Made by a program: the position numbers and the translations under genes. Below, one piece after another: positions 1-7,086 of a stretch of DNA of 17,011 nucleotides. The notes beneath the pieces are model-generated. The model was not told the origin of the DNA and did no database searches. It worked only from the letters and a program-made list of their open reading frames with translations. Position 1 is the stretch's first letter, and each line of letters starts with the position of its first letter. Origin of the DNA: Massilia sp. UBA2604 (lineage in GTDB: Bacteria; Pseudomonadota; Gammaproteobacteria; Burkholderiales; Burkholderiaceae_D); NCBI GenBank assembly GCA_002339265.1, contig DDKG01000174.1:1-17011 (forward strand), given 5' to 3'.

Positions 1-1
1 A

Positions 2-1645
2 CTGGTGGGCGACATCAAGCATGTGTGGGAGCTGAACCGCCACCTGCACCTGGTGACCCTGGCCCAGGCCTGGGCGCTGACGAGCGAGCCGCGCTGGCTG
101 CACGCCCTCGAGCAGAACCTGCGCAGCTGGTTCGAGGCCTGCCCGCCGCTCACCGGTCCCAACTGGACCAGTTCGATGGAGCTGGGCATCCGCCTCGTCA
201 ACTGGAGCCTGATCTGGCAGTTGGTGGGCGGCGACTCGAGCGCGCTGTTCGAGGGCGACAACGGGCGCCGCCTGCGCGCCGACTGGCTGGACAGCATCCA
301 CGCCCACTGCCGCACCATTGCGCGCCACCCGTCGCGCCATTCCTCGGCCAACAACCACCTGATCGCTGAGATGGCCGGCCTGTATGCCGGCGCCGTCACC
401 TGGCCGTGCTGGAAGGAATCGAAGGACTGGAAAGACCAGGCACATCGCGAGCTGGAGCACGAGGCCCAGGCCCAGTTCTCGCGCGACGGCGTCAACCGCG
501 AGCAGGCGTTTGCTTATCATATGTTTTCCTGTGAATGCCTGTTTGTGGCCGGACTGCTGGCCCAGGCGCACGGCCAGGCGCGCGGTCAGGCGCGCAGTCG
601 ACCCTTCTCGCGCAGCTACTGGGCCGTGCTGCAGCGGGCCTTGCGCTTCCTGCGCTCGGTACGCGACGTCGACGGCGGCCTGCCGATGGTGGGCGACGCC
701 GACGACGGCTGCGTGTTCCGCCTGCACGCCGGCAGCGGACGGCCGGGCCCGGACCGCGCCGCGCAATTGCTGGCGCTGGGCGACACCGTGTTCGGCGCCC
801 AGCCGGATCACCATCCTGGCGTGCGCTGGCTGCTGCACGCGCTGCCGGGCGGACGGCCCGACTGCGATCCGCATGAAGTCGAGTCCGGATGGTCGTTCCC
901 CGACGGCGGCTACCTGCTGTTCGGCAATCACTTCGGCGAAGCCAACGAGATCAAGGGCCTGCTCGACTGCGGCCCGCTGGGCTATCTCGGCATCGCCGCC
1001 CACGGCCACGCCGATGCGCTGGCCCTGAGCCTGTCGGTGGCGGGCGAGGCTTGCCTGGTCGATCCCGGCACTTATTCCTACTGGCAAGACCAGAAATGGC
1101 GCGATTATTTCCGCGGCACTTCGAGCCACAATACCGTGCGCGTCGATGGCCTCGACCAGTCGGTGCCGGGCGGGCGCTTCATGTGGTTGCGCAAGGCGCG
1201 CGCCAGCATCGAGCGCATGCCTGCTTCGCCCCAGGAATTCGACTTCCGCGGCTCGCACGACGGCTATGCGCGCCTGCCGGACCCGGTACTGCACCTGCGC
1301 AGCGTGCGCTTCGACGGCGCCACCAATACGCTGACCGTGCGCGACGAGGTGGCGGGCAAGAAGCCGCACAAGGTCGAGGCCTTCTGGCATTTCGCCCCCG
1401 GCCTGGACGTGCGCCTGACCAGCCAGGGCCTGTCGGTGCGCGGCAAGCGCTTCGTGCTGCAGATGCAGGCCAGTGGCGAAGACCTGCACCTGGAACTGGT
1501 GCGCGGCGCCGAGAATCCGCCGCTGGGCTGGTATTCGGCCGCCTATGAATCGAAGACGCCGTGCGAAGTGCTGCGCATCACGACCATATCGTCCGCCGTT
1601 CCCATCGAATGCAGGTTTACAATTACCTTTATCGATGATAAATAA
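2..1645 (+). CDS. Heparinase II/III family polysaccharide lyase, 5'-partial
   Basis: The reading frame is open to the left edge of the window. Its first codons already encode a conserved helical motif (WELNRH near base 30), so the true start lies upstream and GTG at 5 is unlikely to be the start. The N-terminal part looks like the alpha-toroid of heparinase/alginate-lyase-like enzymes: NWTSSMELGIRLVNW near base 165 and SANNHLIAE near base 345. The C-terminal beta-sandwich domain carries the family hallmark HGHADAL at about base 1001, followed by DPGTYSYW, WRDYFRGTSSHNTV and DG.DQS. Known members cleave acidic polysaccharides by beta-elimination, normally outside the cytoplasm. Next to sugar-nucleotide genes it probably trims or degrades the EPS made by this locus; the substrate cannot be read from sequence. 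A short stretch near bases 570-600 is a small GQAR repeat. The gene ends 40 bases before the glycosyltransferase start, consistent with one operon. Confidence 0.88.
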   Translation: MVGDIKHVWELNRHLHLVTLAQAWALTSEPRWLHALEQNLRSWFEACPPLTGPNWTSSMELGIRLVNWSLIWQLVGGDSSALFEGDNGRRLRADWLDSIHAHCRTIARHPSRHSSANNHLIAEMAGLYAGAVTWPCWKESKDWKDQAHRELEHEAQAQFSRDGVNREQAFAYHMFSCECLFVAGLLAQAHGQARGQARSRPFSRSYWAVLQRALRFLRSVRDVDGGLPMVGDADDGCVFRLHAGSGRPGPDRAAQLLALGDTVFGAQPDHHPGVRWLLHALPGGRPDCDPHEVESGWSFPDGGYLLFGNHFGEANEIKGLLDCGPLGYLGIAAHGHADALALSLSVAGEACLVDPGTYSYWQDQKWRDYFRGTSSHNTVRVDGLDQSVPGGRFMWLRKARASIERMPASPQEFDFRGSHDGYARLPDPVLHLRSVRFDGATNTLTVRDEVAGKKPHKVEAFWHFAPGLDVRLTSQGLSVRGKRFVLQMQASGEDLHLELVRGAENPPLGWYSAAYESKTPCEVLRITTISSAVPIECRFTITFIDDK

Positions 1646-1675
1646 TTAATTGTGGGAAACGTCAGCTGCCGGACC

Positions 1676-1680
1676 GGAGG
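1676..1680 (+). promoter_or_regulatory. Ribosome binding site deciding the glycosyltransferase start
   Basis: GGAGG lies five bases before ATG 1686. It supports that start over the in-frame GTG at 1650, which has no comparable motif. Confidence 0.8.
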
Positions 1681-1685
1681 CACGC

Positions 1686-2432
1686 ATGAACGAGCGCGTC
1701 ACGCTGTTTGGTTGTAATATAGATAACGTTTCAATGGAAGAGACCCTGGAGCTGGTCGAAGGTTTCGTGCGCGCCCGGCGGCCGCACCAGCATGTCGTGG
1801 TCAATGTCGACAAGCTGGTCAAGGCCAGCCGCGACGATGAGCTGCGCCGCATCATCAATGCCTGCGACCTGGTCAATGTGGACGGCATGCCGGTGGTGTG
1901 GGCTTCGCGCCTGCTGGGCAAGCCGCTCAAGGAAAGGGTGGCCGGCATCGACCTGTTCGAGGCGCTGATGGGGCGCGCGGCGCACAGGGGCTGGCGGGTG
2001 TTCCTGCTCGGTGCGCGCCTGGGGGTGGTGCGCGAAGTGGCCGCGACCTATGCCCGCCGCTATCCGGGCCTGGTGCTGGCCGGCGTGCGCGACGGCTACT
2101 GGCAGGGCGAGGAGGCCGAAGCGGAGGTGGTGCGTCAGGTGCGCGACAGCCGCGCAGACCTGCTGTTCGTGGCGATTTCCTCGCCCAAGAAAGAACGATT
2201 TCTCGGGCTGTACCAGGCCGAGATGCGGATACCGTTCGCGATGGGAGTCGGCGGGAGCTTCGACGTGGCGATCGGCCTGGTCAAGCGGGCGCCGGCGTGG
2301 ATGCAGAAGGCCGGGCTCGAGTGGTTCTTCCGCTTCCTGCAGGAGCCGCGCCGGATGTTCCGGCGCTACTTCATCGACGATATGGCGTTTCTCTGGCTGC
2401 TGATCAAGGAAGCGGCGAGGGCGGATGAGTGA
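1686..2432 (+). CDS. WecG/TagA/CpsF family glycosyltransferase
   Basis: This is a 248-residue protein, the usual length for the family. The start at 1686 is chosen because a strong Shine-Dalgarno sequence (GGAGG, 1676-1680) precedes it; the longer frame from GTG 1650 would add 12 residues with no family character. Family motifs run in order: NVDKLVKA (40-47), NACDLVNVDGMPVVWA (58-73) with Asp66 at the position of the catalytic Asp of TagA enzymes, ERVAGIDLF (83-91), VAISSPKKE (162-170), GVGGSFD (187-193), and GLEWFFRFLQEPRR (210-223). Members transfer N-acetylmannosamine, N-acetylmannosaminuronate or a similar sugar onto an undecaprenyl-linked acceptor at the inner face of the membrane. It probably adds an early sugar of the EPS repeat unit. 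The SSPKKE segment replaces the more common G.PKQE, which may reflect a different donor sugar. The exact donor and acceptor are unknown. Confidence 0.93.
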   Translation: MNERVTLFGCNIDNVSMEETLELVEGFVRARRPHQHVVVNVDKLVKASRDDELRRIINACDLVNVDGMPVVWASRLLGKPLKERVAGIDLFEALMGRAAHRGWRVFLLGARLGVVREVAATYARRYPGLVLAGVRDGYWQGEEAEAEVVRQVRDSRADLLFVAISSPKKERFLGLYQAEMRIPFAMGVGGSFDVAIGLVKRAPAWMQKAGLEWFFRFLQEPRRMFRRYFIDDMAFLWLLIKEAARADE

Positions 2433-2441
2433 AGCGGGTAG

Positions 2442-2465
2442 CGCGGCGCGGCAGGTGGCGCCGCG
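2442..2465 (+). other. GC-rich hairpin between glycosyltransferase gene and galE
   Basis: CGCGGCGC (2442-2449) and GCGCCGCG (2458-2465) form a perfect 8-base-pair stem with an 8-base loop. No T-run follows, so it is not a standard intrinsic terminator. It could stabilise the upstream mRNA or weaken read-through into galE. In DNA this rich in GC such a stem may also arise by chance. Confidence 0.35.
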
Positions 2466-2507
2466 GGCAAGAAATGGATCATCAACATATTACAGAGAGC
2501 GAAAGAC

Positions 2508-3506
2508 ATGAAGATTCTGGTTACTGGCGGCGTGGGCTATATCGGTTCGCATACCGTCGTCGAACTGCAGAACGCCGGGCATGACGTGGTCGTGGTCGAC
2601 AACCTGTCGAACGCCCAGCAGTCGGTCTGCGAGCGCGTCGAGCGCATCACCGGCAAGCCGTTCGCCTTCGTCCAGGCCGACATCCGCGACCGCGCGGCCA
2701 TGGAAGCCGCGTTCGCCCAGCACAAGCCCGAGGCGGTGATCCACTTCGCCGGCCTGAAGGCGGTCGGCGAATCGGTGGCGCAGCCGCTGCGCTACTACGA
2801 CAACAACGTCAACGGCAGCGTGATCCTGTTCGAGACCATGGCCAAGTTCGGCTGCAAATCGCTGGTGTTCTCGTCGTCGGCCACCGTGTACGGCGACCCG
2901 GCCTCGGTGCCGATCCGCGAAGACTTTCCATTGTCGGCCACCAATCCCTACGGCCGCAGCAAGCTGATGATCGAAGACATCCTGCGCGACCTGGCCAAGG
3001 CCGAGCCCGATTGGCGCATCGCGCTGCTGCGCTACTTCAATCCGGTCGGCGCCCATGAAAGCGGGCTGATCGGCGAAGAGCCGAGCGGCATCCCCAACAA
3101 CCTCGTCCCCTACATCGCCCAGGTTGCCAACGGCCAGCGCGACAAGCTGTCGGTGTTCGGCGGCGACTACGACACCCCGGACGGCACTGGCCTGCGCGAC
3201 TACATCCACGTGGTGGATCTCGCCATCGGCCACGTCAAGACCCTGGATCGCCTGAACAAGGGACCGGGCATCGTCACCTTCAACCTCGGCACTGGCCGGG
3301 GCAATAGTGTATTGGAAATGGTGCGCGCCTTCGAAGCGGCCAGCGGGCGTCCGGTCGCCTACCAGATCGTCGACCGCCGTCCCGGCGACGTGGCCAAGTG
3401 CTACGCCGATCCGTCCCTGGCCCGCGAGGAGCTGGGCTGGACTGCCGAACGTGATGTCGCTCAAATGTGCGCCGACGTATGGCGCTACCAAACCACAGCC
3501 AAATAA
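2508..3506 (+). CDS. galE: UDP-glucose 4-epimerase
   Basis: This 332-residue short-chain dehydrogenase/reductase interconverts UDP-glucose and UDP-galactose in the cytoplasm, using bound NAD. The NAD-binding glycine motif TGGVGYIG is at residues 6-13. FSSSATVYG places Ser124 where the E. coli GalE catalytic Ser lies, and NPYGRSK supplies the Tyr148/Lys152 pair (YxxxK). The C-terminal region has RPGDVAKCYADPS, typical of GalE. Length and motifs are complete. It follows the glycosyltransferase by 75 bases with only a weak purine-rich ribosome binding site (AGAGAG near 2494). The next gene begins 16 bases after the stop, so the two are almost certainly co-transcribed. Its likely role here is to supply UDP-galactose for the EPS, though it may also serve general galactose metabolism. 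Some GalE-like enzymes also act on N-acetylated sugars, which cannot be excluded. Confidence 0.96.
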   Translation: MKILVTGGVGYIGSHTVVELQNAGHDVVVVDNLSNAQQSVCERVERITGKPFAFVQADIRDRAAMEAAFAQHKPEAVIHFAGLKAVGESVAQPLRYYDNNVNGSVILFETMAKFGCKSLVFSSSATVYGDPASVPIREDFPLSATNPYGRSKLMIEDILRDLAKAEPDWRIALLRYFNPVGAHESGLIGEEPSGIPNNLVPYIAQVANGQRDKLSVFGGDYDTPDGTGLRDYIHVVDLAIGHVKTLDRLNKGPGIVTFNLGTGRGNSVLEMVRAFEAASGRPVAYQIVDRRPGDVAKCYADPSLAREELGWTAERDVAQMCADVWRYQTTAK

Positions 3507-3522
3507 TCTAAAGGATAGTCTA

Positions 3523-4695
3523 ATGAAAGCCATGATTCTCGCCGCAGGCAAGGGCACCCGCGTTCGTCCGCTCACCTATGACCTGCCAAAACCCATGATC
3601 CCGATTCTGGGCAAACCCGTGATGGCCTACCTCGTCGAACACCTCAAGAAGCATGGTGTGTCCGAAATCATGGTCAACGTCAGCTGGCTGCACGAAAAAA
3701 TCGAAGAGTATTTCGGCGAAGGCGAGCAGTTCGGCGTCCAGATCGGCTACTCCTTCGAGGGGTATACCAAGGATGATGGCGAAGTCGTCCCCGAACCGAT
3801 CGGCTCGGCCGGCGGCATGAAGAAAATCCAGGAATTCGGCGGCTTCTTCGACGACACCACCGTGGTGCTGTGCGGCGACGCCCTGATCGACCTCGACCTC
3901 AAGGCGGCGCTGCTGGAACACCGCCGCAAGGGCGCGATGGCCACCGTCATCACGAAAGAGGTGCCATGGGACAAGGTATCGTCCTACGGCGTGGTGGTCT
4001 CGGACGAGCAGGGCCGCATCCTGGAATTCCAGGAAAAGCCCAGCGAGCAAGAAGCGAAATCCAATTTCATTTCCACCGGCATCTATATCTTCGAGCCGGA
4101 AGTCATCGACCTGATTCCGTCGGGCCGGCCGTTCGATATCGGCTCCGAACTGTTCCCGCTGCTGGCCGAGCGCGGCCTGCCGTTCTACGCCCAGGGCCGC
4201 CCGTTCAACTGGCTCGACATCGGCACCATGGGCGACTACTGGGAAGTGCTGCAGTCGGTCATCACCGGCGAAGTCAACCACATGGACGTGCCGGGCATCC
4301 AGATCAAGCCGGGGGTCTGGGTGGGCCTGAACACCAGCATCGACTGGGAAGGTACGACCATCGAGGGACCCGTCTACATCGGTTCCGGGGTTAAAGTAGA
4401 GGCCGGCGCCCGCATCGTGGGCCCGACCTGGATCGGTCATGGCAGCCACATCTGCGAAGGCGCCGAAATCGTGCGCAGCGTGCTGTTCGAATACACACGC
4501 GTGTTGCATGATGTAACATTGAATGAAATGATTGTCTTTAAGGAATATAGTGTCGACCGAAAAGGCGACATGAAGCACGCCTCCGAGTATTCCTCGCAGG
4601 AGTGGCTCAATGCACGCGACCGTCGCCGTTCCCGGCGCAAGGAAGTCGTGGATCAGGATACCAACGAGTTAGAGAAAGAGAAAGTCAGCGCATGA
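3523..4695 (+). CDS. NDP-sugar pyrophosphorylase with left-handed beta-helix domain (probable mannose-1-phosphate guanylyltransferase)
   Basis: This 390-residue protein starts at ATG 3523, where AAGGA (3511-3515) is well placed; the longer frame from 3307 overlaps galE and is not real. The N-terminal nucleotidyltransferase domain has the signature LAAGKGTRVRPLTYDLPKPM (residues 6-25), then a GSAGGM loop, CGDALIDLDL with the metal-binding Asp, and QEKPS. After about residue 255, repeated GPVYIGSGV / GPTWIGHGS hexapeptide turns form a left-handed beta-helix. The overall layout closely resembles the roughly 385-residue mannose-1-phosphate guanylyltransferases annotated in cyanobacteria. The family also includes glucose-1-phosphate uridylyl-, thymidylyl- and adenylyltransferases, so GDP-mannose formation is likely but unproven. 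The last 35 or so residues are a highly charged tail. The stop codon overlaps the next start (ATGA), which indicates translational coupling. Confidence 0.88.
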   Translation: MKAMILAAGKGTRVRPLTYDLPKPMIPILGKPVMAYLVEHLKKHGVSEIMVNVSWLHEKIEEYFGEGEQFGVQIGYSFEGYTKDDGEVVPEPIGSAGGMKKIQEFGGFFDDTTVVLCGDALIDLDLKAALLEHRRKGAMATVITKEVPWDKVSSYGVVVSDEQGRILEFQEKPSEQEAKSNFISTGIYIFEPEVIDLIPSGRPFDIGSELFPLLAERGLPFYAQGRPFNWLDIGTMGDYWEVLQSVITGEVNHMDVPGIQIKPGVWVGLNTSIDWEGTTIEGPVYIGSGVKVEAGARIVGPTWIGHGSHICEGAEIVRSVLFEYTRVLHDVTLNEMIVFKEYSVDRKGDMKHASEYSSQEWLNARDRRRSRRKEVVDQDTNELEKEKVSA

Positions 4696-6110
4696 AGATC
4701 TATCCAGTCATCCTCTCCGGCGGCGCCGGCACCCGCCTGTGGCCCTTGTCGCGCAAGGTCCTGCCGAAGCAGTTGCTGCCGCTGGTTGCCGACAAGACCA
4801 TGCTGCAGGAAACTGCCTTGCGCGTGGCCGGCTGGCCGGAGATGATGGCGCCGCTCGTGGTGTGCGGCAATGACCACCGTTTCATGGTGGCTGAGCAATT
4901 GCGTGAAGTGGGCATCACGCCGCTGGGCATCCTGCTCGAGCCGGTCGGCCGCAACACGGCGCCGGCCGTGGCCGCCGCCGCCCATCACCTGCAGGCGATC
5001 GACCCAGAGGCCGTCATGCTGGTGCTGCCGGCCGACCACGTGATCGAGAATGGCGAAGCCTTCCGTGAAGCGGTCGACCGCGCCACCCGCCTGGTGGCCA
5101 AGGGCGCCCTGGCCACCTTCGGCATCGTGCCCAAGACCCCGGAAACCGGCTACGGCTATATCCGCCGCGGCGAGGCGGTGGACGACTGCGGCGAATGCTA
5201 CAAGGTGGCGCGCTTCGTCGAGAAGCCCGATGCGGCTACCGCCGAAGGCTTCCTGGCCGAAGGCGGCTACTACTGGAACAGCGGCATGTTCATGTTCGCC
5301 GCCGCGCGTTACCTGCAAGAACTGGAGCAGCATGCTCCGGCGATCGCCGGCGCCGCCAGCCAGGCGATGCACGCGGCCTACCGCGACCTCGATTTCTGCC
5401 GCCTCGACGAGAACGCGTTCTCGGCTTGCCCGTCCGATTCGATCGACTACGCCGTGATGGAACACACCCGCGACGCCGCCGTGGTGCCGGCCGATATCGG
5501 CTGGAACGACGTCGGTTCGTGGTCGGCCCTGTGGGAAACCCAGGCCAAGGATGCCAACGGCAACGCCCAGCGCGGCGACGTCTACCTGGACGGCGTCAAG
5601 AATTCGCTGGTGCGCGCCGAAAGCCGCATCGTGGCGGTGGTGGGCCTGGAAGACGTGGTCGTGGTCGAGACCCAGGATGCGGTGCTGGTCACCTGCAAGA
5701 GCAAGGTACAGCGCGTCAAGCAGGTGGTCGAACACCTGGCCTCGAAGGAACGCACCGAGCACCTGCACCATACCCGCGTCTACCGTCCATGGGGCCACTA
5801 CGAGGGCATCGATGCGGGCGACCGCTTCCAGGTCAAGCGCATCACGGTCAAGCCGGGCGAGAAGCTGTCGCTGCAGATGCATCATCACCGCGCCGAGCAC
5901 TGGGTCGTGGTGTCGGGCACCGCGCGCGTGACCTGCGGCGACACGGTCAGCCTGCTGTCCGAGAACGAATCGACCTATATCCCGATCGGCATGAACCACC
6001 GCCTGGAAAACCCGGGCAAACTGCCGCTGCACATCATCGAAGTGCAGTCGGGCAGCTACCTGGGCGAGGACGACATCGTCCGCTTCGAGGATATCTACAA
6101 GCGCGCGTAA
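4692..6110 (+). CDS. manC: Bifunctional mannose-1-phosphate guanylyltransferase / mannose-6-phosphate isomerase
   Basis: This 472-residue type II enzyme (ManC/AlgA/CpsB/XanB group) has the usual family length. The start at 4692 is preferred over the frame opening at 4602 because MKIYPVILSGGAGTRLWPLS is the typical N-terminus and the start forms a 4-base overlap with the preceding gene. The nucleotidyltransferase domain has GGAGTRLWPLSRKVLPKQ (10-27), FVEKPD, and YYWNSGMF. The C-terminal cupin isomerase domain has RPWGHYEGID (365-374) and QMHHHRAEHW (395-404), the metal-binding His/Glu cluster. It converts fructose-6-phosphate to mannose-6-phosphate and couples mannose-1-phosphate with GTP to make GDP-mannose. 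A phosphomannomutase is needed in between and is not in this window. Its position in the operon points to GDP-mannose for EPS. The gene symbol follows the common name for this family; algA and cpsB are equivalents. Confidence 0.95.
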   Translation: MKIYPVILSGGAGTRLWPLSRKVLPKQLLPLVADKTMLQETALRVAGWPEMMAPLVVCGNDHRFMVAEQLREVGITPLGILLEPVGRNTAPAVAAAAHHLQAIDPEAVMLVLPADHVIENGEAFREAVDRATRLVAKGALATFGIVPKTPETGYGYIRRGEAVDDCGECYKVARFVEKPDAATAEGFLAEGGYYWNSGMFMFAAARYLQELEQHAPAIAGAASQAMHAAYRDLDFCRLDENAFSACPSDSIDYAVMEHTRDAAVVPADIGWNDVGSWSALWETQAKDANGNAQRGDVYLDGVKNSLVRAESRIVAVVGLEDVVVVETQDAVLVTCKSKVQRVKQVVEHLASKERTEHLHHTRVYRPWGHYEGIDAGDRFQVKRITVKPGEKLSLQMHHHRAEHWVVVSGTARVTCGDTVSLLSENESTYIPIGMNHRLENPGKLPLHIIEVQSGSYLGEDDIVRFEDIYKRA

Positions 6111-6128
6111 TACCGCCGACCGCGCGCC

Positions 6129-6144
6129 TGGAACTTGTCCTGCA
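6129..6144 (+). promoter_or_regulatory. Candidate sigma-54 (-24/-12) promoter before the TLDc/PEP-CTERM gene
   Basis: TGGAAC, a 5-base spacer, then CTGCA resembles the sigma-54 consensus TGGCAC-N5-TTGCA, with the required GG and GC dinucleotides ten bases apart. PEP-CTERM genes in some betaproteobacteria are reported to be RpoN-dependent, which makes the match worth noting. Against it, transcription would start about 9 bases before ATG 6164, leaving almost no leader, and GG-N10-GC is easily met by chance in GC-rich DNA. Confidence 0.22.
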
Positions 6145-6163
6145 ACGGCCAGTCTGACGTTGC

Positions 6164-6889
6164 ATGAACAAGATCCTCGCAGCGGGCAACAAGGCAAGCA
6201 AACGCCTTGCCTTCCTTGGCGCCGTCCTCGGCGCCTTCGCCTCGCCGGCAATGGCGCAGACCGATGCGCCACTGCTGGACCAGAGCCTGCAGGGCCAGCT
6301 CGAACGCTGGCTCGGGGCCGGCCCCCTCTACCTCGACAACGTCTACACGCGGCAGGCGGGCGACGATTCGCTCGATTTTCACGCAGCGGCTGACGGGCGC
6401 GGCAGCAACTTCACCCTGATGCGCATCGCCAACGACGCCGGCAACAGCTGGGTGGTGGGCGGCTACAATCCGCGCGCCTGGTCGTCGGTCGATGGCTGGC
6501 ACGTCGCCGAGCGCGACTGGCAGCGCACCGGCTTCCTCTTCAACTATACCGACCCGGCCGTCCATCGCCAGCTGCTGACCGACCACATCCTGCCCAGCCA
6601 GGGCTCGCGCCAGACCTATAACTGGCCCGACCACGGTCCCACCTTCGGCGCCGGGCCCGACCTGTTCGTCGACGACCGGCTGACCACCTCCATCTCCTGG
6701 CAGCTCAGCTATGGCGACCCAGACTTCGAAGGCCGCAGCATCATCGACGGCACCTATGGCGGTCAGTTCAGGCGGGTCGAGGCCCTCGAGGTCTATGCCA
6801 TTTCGCTGGTGCCCGAACCGCATACATATGCGCTGCTGGCCGGTGGCCTCGGCATGATCGCCTGGGCCGCGCGGCGCCGCCGGCGCTGA
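6164..6889 (+). CDS. PEP-CTERM-anchored TLDc-domain protein
   Basis: This 241-residue exported protein has a signal peptide at residues 1-31 (basic start, hydrophobic core, ASPAMA cleavage region). Residues about 48-214 resemble a TLDc domain: LDNVYTRQAGDDSLDFHAAA, GSNFTLMRIAND, VVGGYNPRAW, GFLFNY, GPTFGAGPDLFVDD, and the closing FRRVEALEVYAIS. The order matches the TLDc pattern of FH..DG, TL.LI, GGY....W, AFLF, GP.FG...DL and EIEVF. The C-terminus is a classic PEP-CTERM signal: VPEP at 216-219, a hydrophobic stretch, then a run of Arg. Exosortase would cleave this signal and release or attach the protein at the outer surface with the EPS. TLDc is best known in eukaryotic OXR1/NCOA7 proteins; its extracellular bacterial role is unknown. 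No good ribosome binding site is visible before the ATG. The gene follows manC by 53 bases and may be read from the EPS operon or from its own promoter. Confidence 0.85.
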   Translation: MNKILAAGNKASKRLAFLGAVLGAFASPAMAQTDAPLLDQSLQGQLERWLGAGPLYLDNVYTRQAGDDSLDFHAAADGRGSNFTLMRIANDAGNSWVVGGYNPRAWSSVDGWHVAERDWQRTGFLFNYTDPAVHRQLLTDHILPSQGSRQTYNWPDHGPTFGAGPDLFVDDRLTTSISWQLSYGDPDFEGRSIIDGTYGGQFRRVEALEVYAISLVPEPHTYALLAGGLGMIAWAARRRRR

Positions 6890-7086
6890 ATTCTTCCGCA
6901 AAAGTTTCCCTGCACTGCCGCGAAGTTCTCTGCGGAAAGTCGGCACATCGTTGTTGATCTGCCGCTAAGCTCGAAATTACCCTTTGAGGCTAATTTCTGG
7001 TCATCATGTTGTCAATATCCGCATTTACTATCATTCTGCTAATACATGTGGCAGGCACATCTTGTGCGATAACTAATGGGGAATCG
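6890..7086. other. Intergenic region before the nuclease gene
   Basis: This 197-base spacer is richer in A and T than the flanking genes. It contains a long-loop inverted repeat (TTCCGCA near 6895 and TGCGGAA near 6930) and, near the nuclease start, GCACA-TCT-TGTGC (7055-7067), a 13-base interrupted palindrome. No convincing intrinsic terminator follows the TLDc gene. No sigma-70 promoter stands out either; TTGTCA at 7009 lacks a well-spaced -10 box. It probably holds the nuclease promoter and perhaps an operator. Confidence 0.4.

Noticed and set aside
3307..3522. N-terminal extension of the pyrophosphorylase frame back into galE
   Set aside because: The extension overlaps galE out of frame. 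ATG 3523 has a Shine-Dalgarno and begins with the family N-terminus.
6101..6127. GCGCGCG...CGCGCGC stem at the manC stop codon as a terminator
   Set aside because: It has a 13-base loop, overlaps the stop codon and has no T-run. Alternating GC tracts pair by chance in this DNA.
4653..6272. 539-codon minus-strand frame opposite manC
   Set aside because: Its composition is that of an antisense shadow. The plus strand carries a full-length, motif-complete ManC.
7006..7086. Upstream ATG for the nuclease, adding 27 residues
   Set aside because: The extension is hydrophobic but is followed by a second, complete signal peptide starting at ATG 7087, which has the better ribosome binding site.
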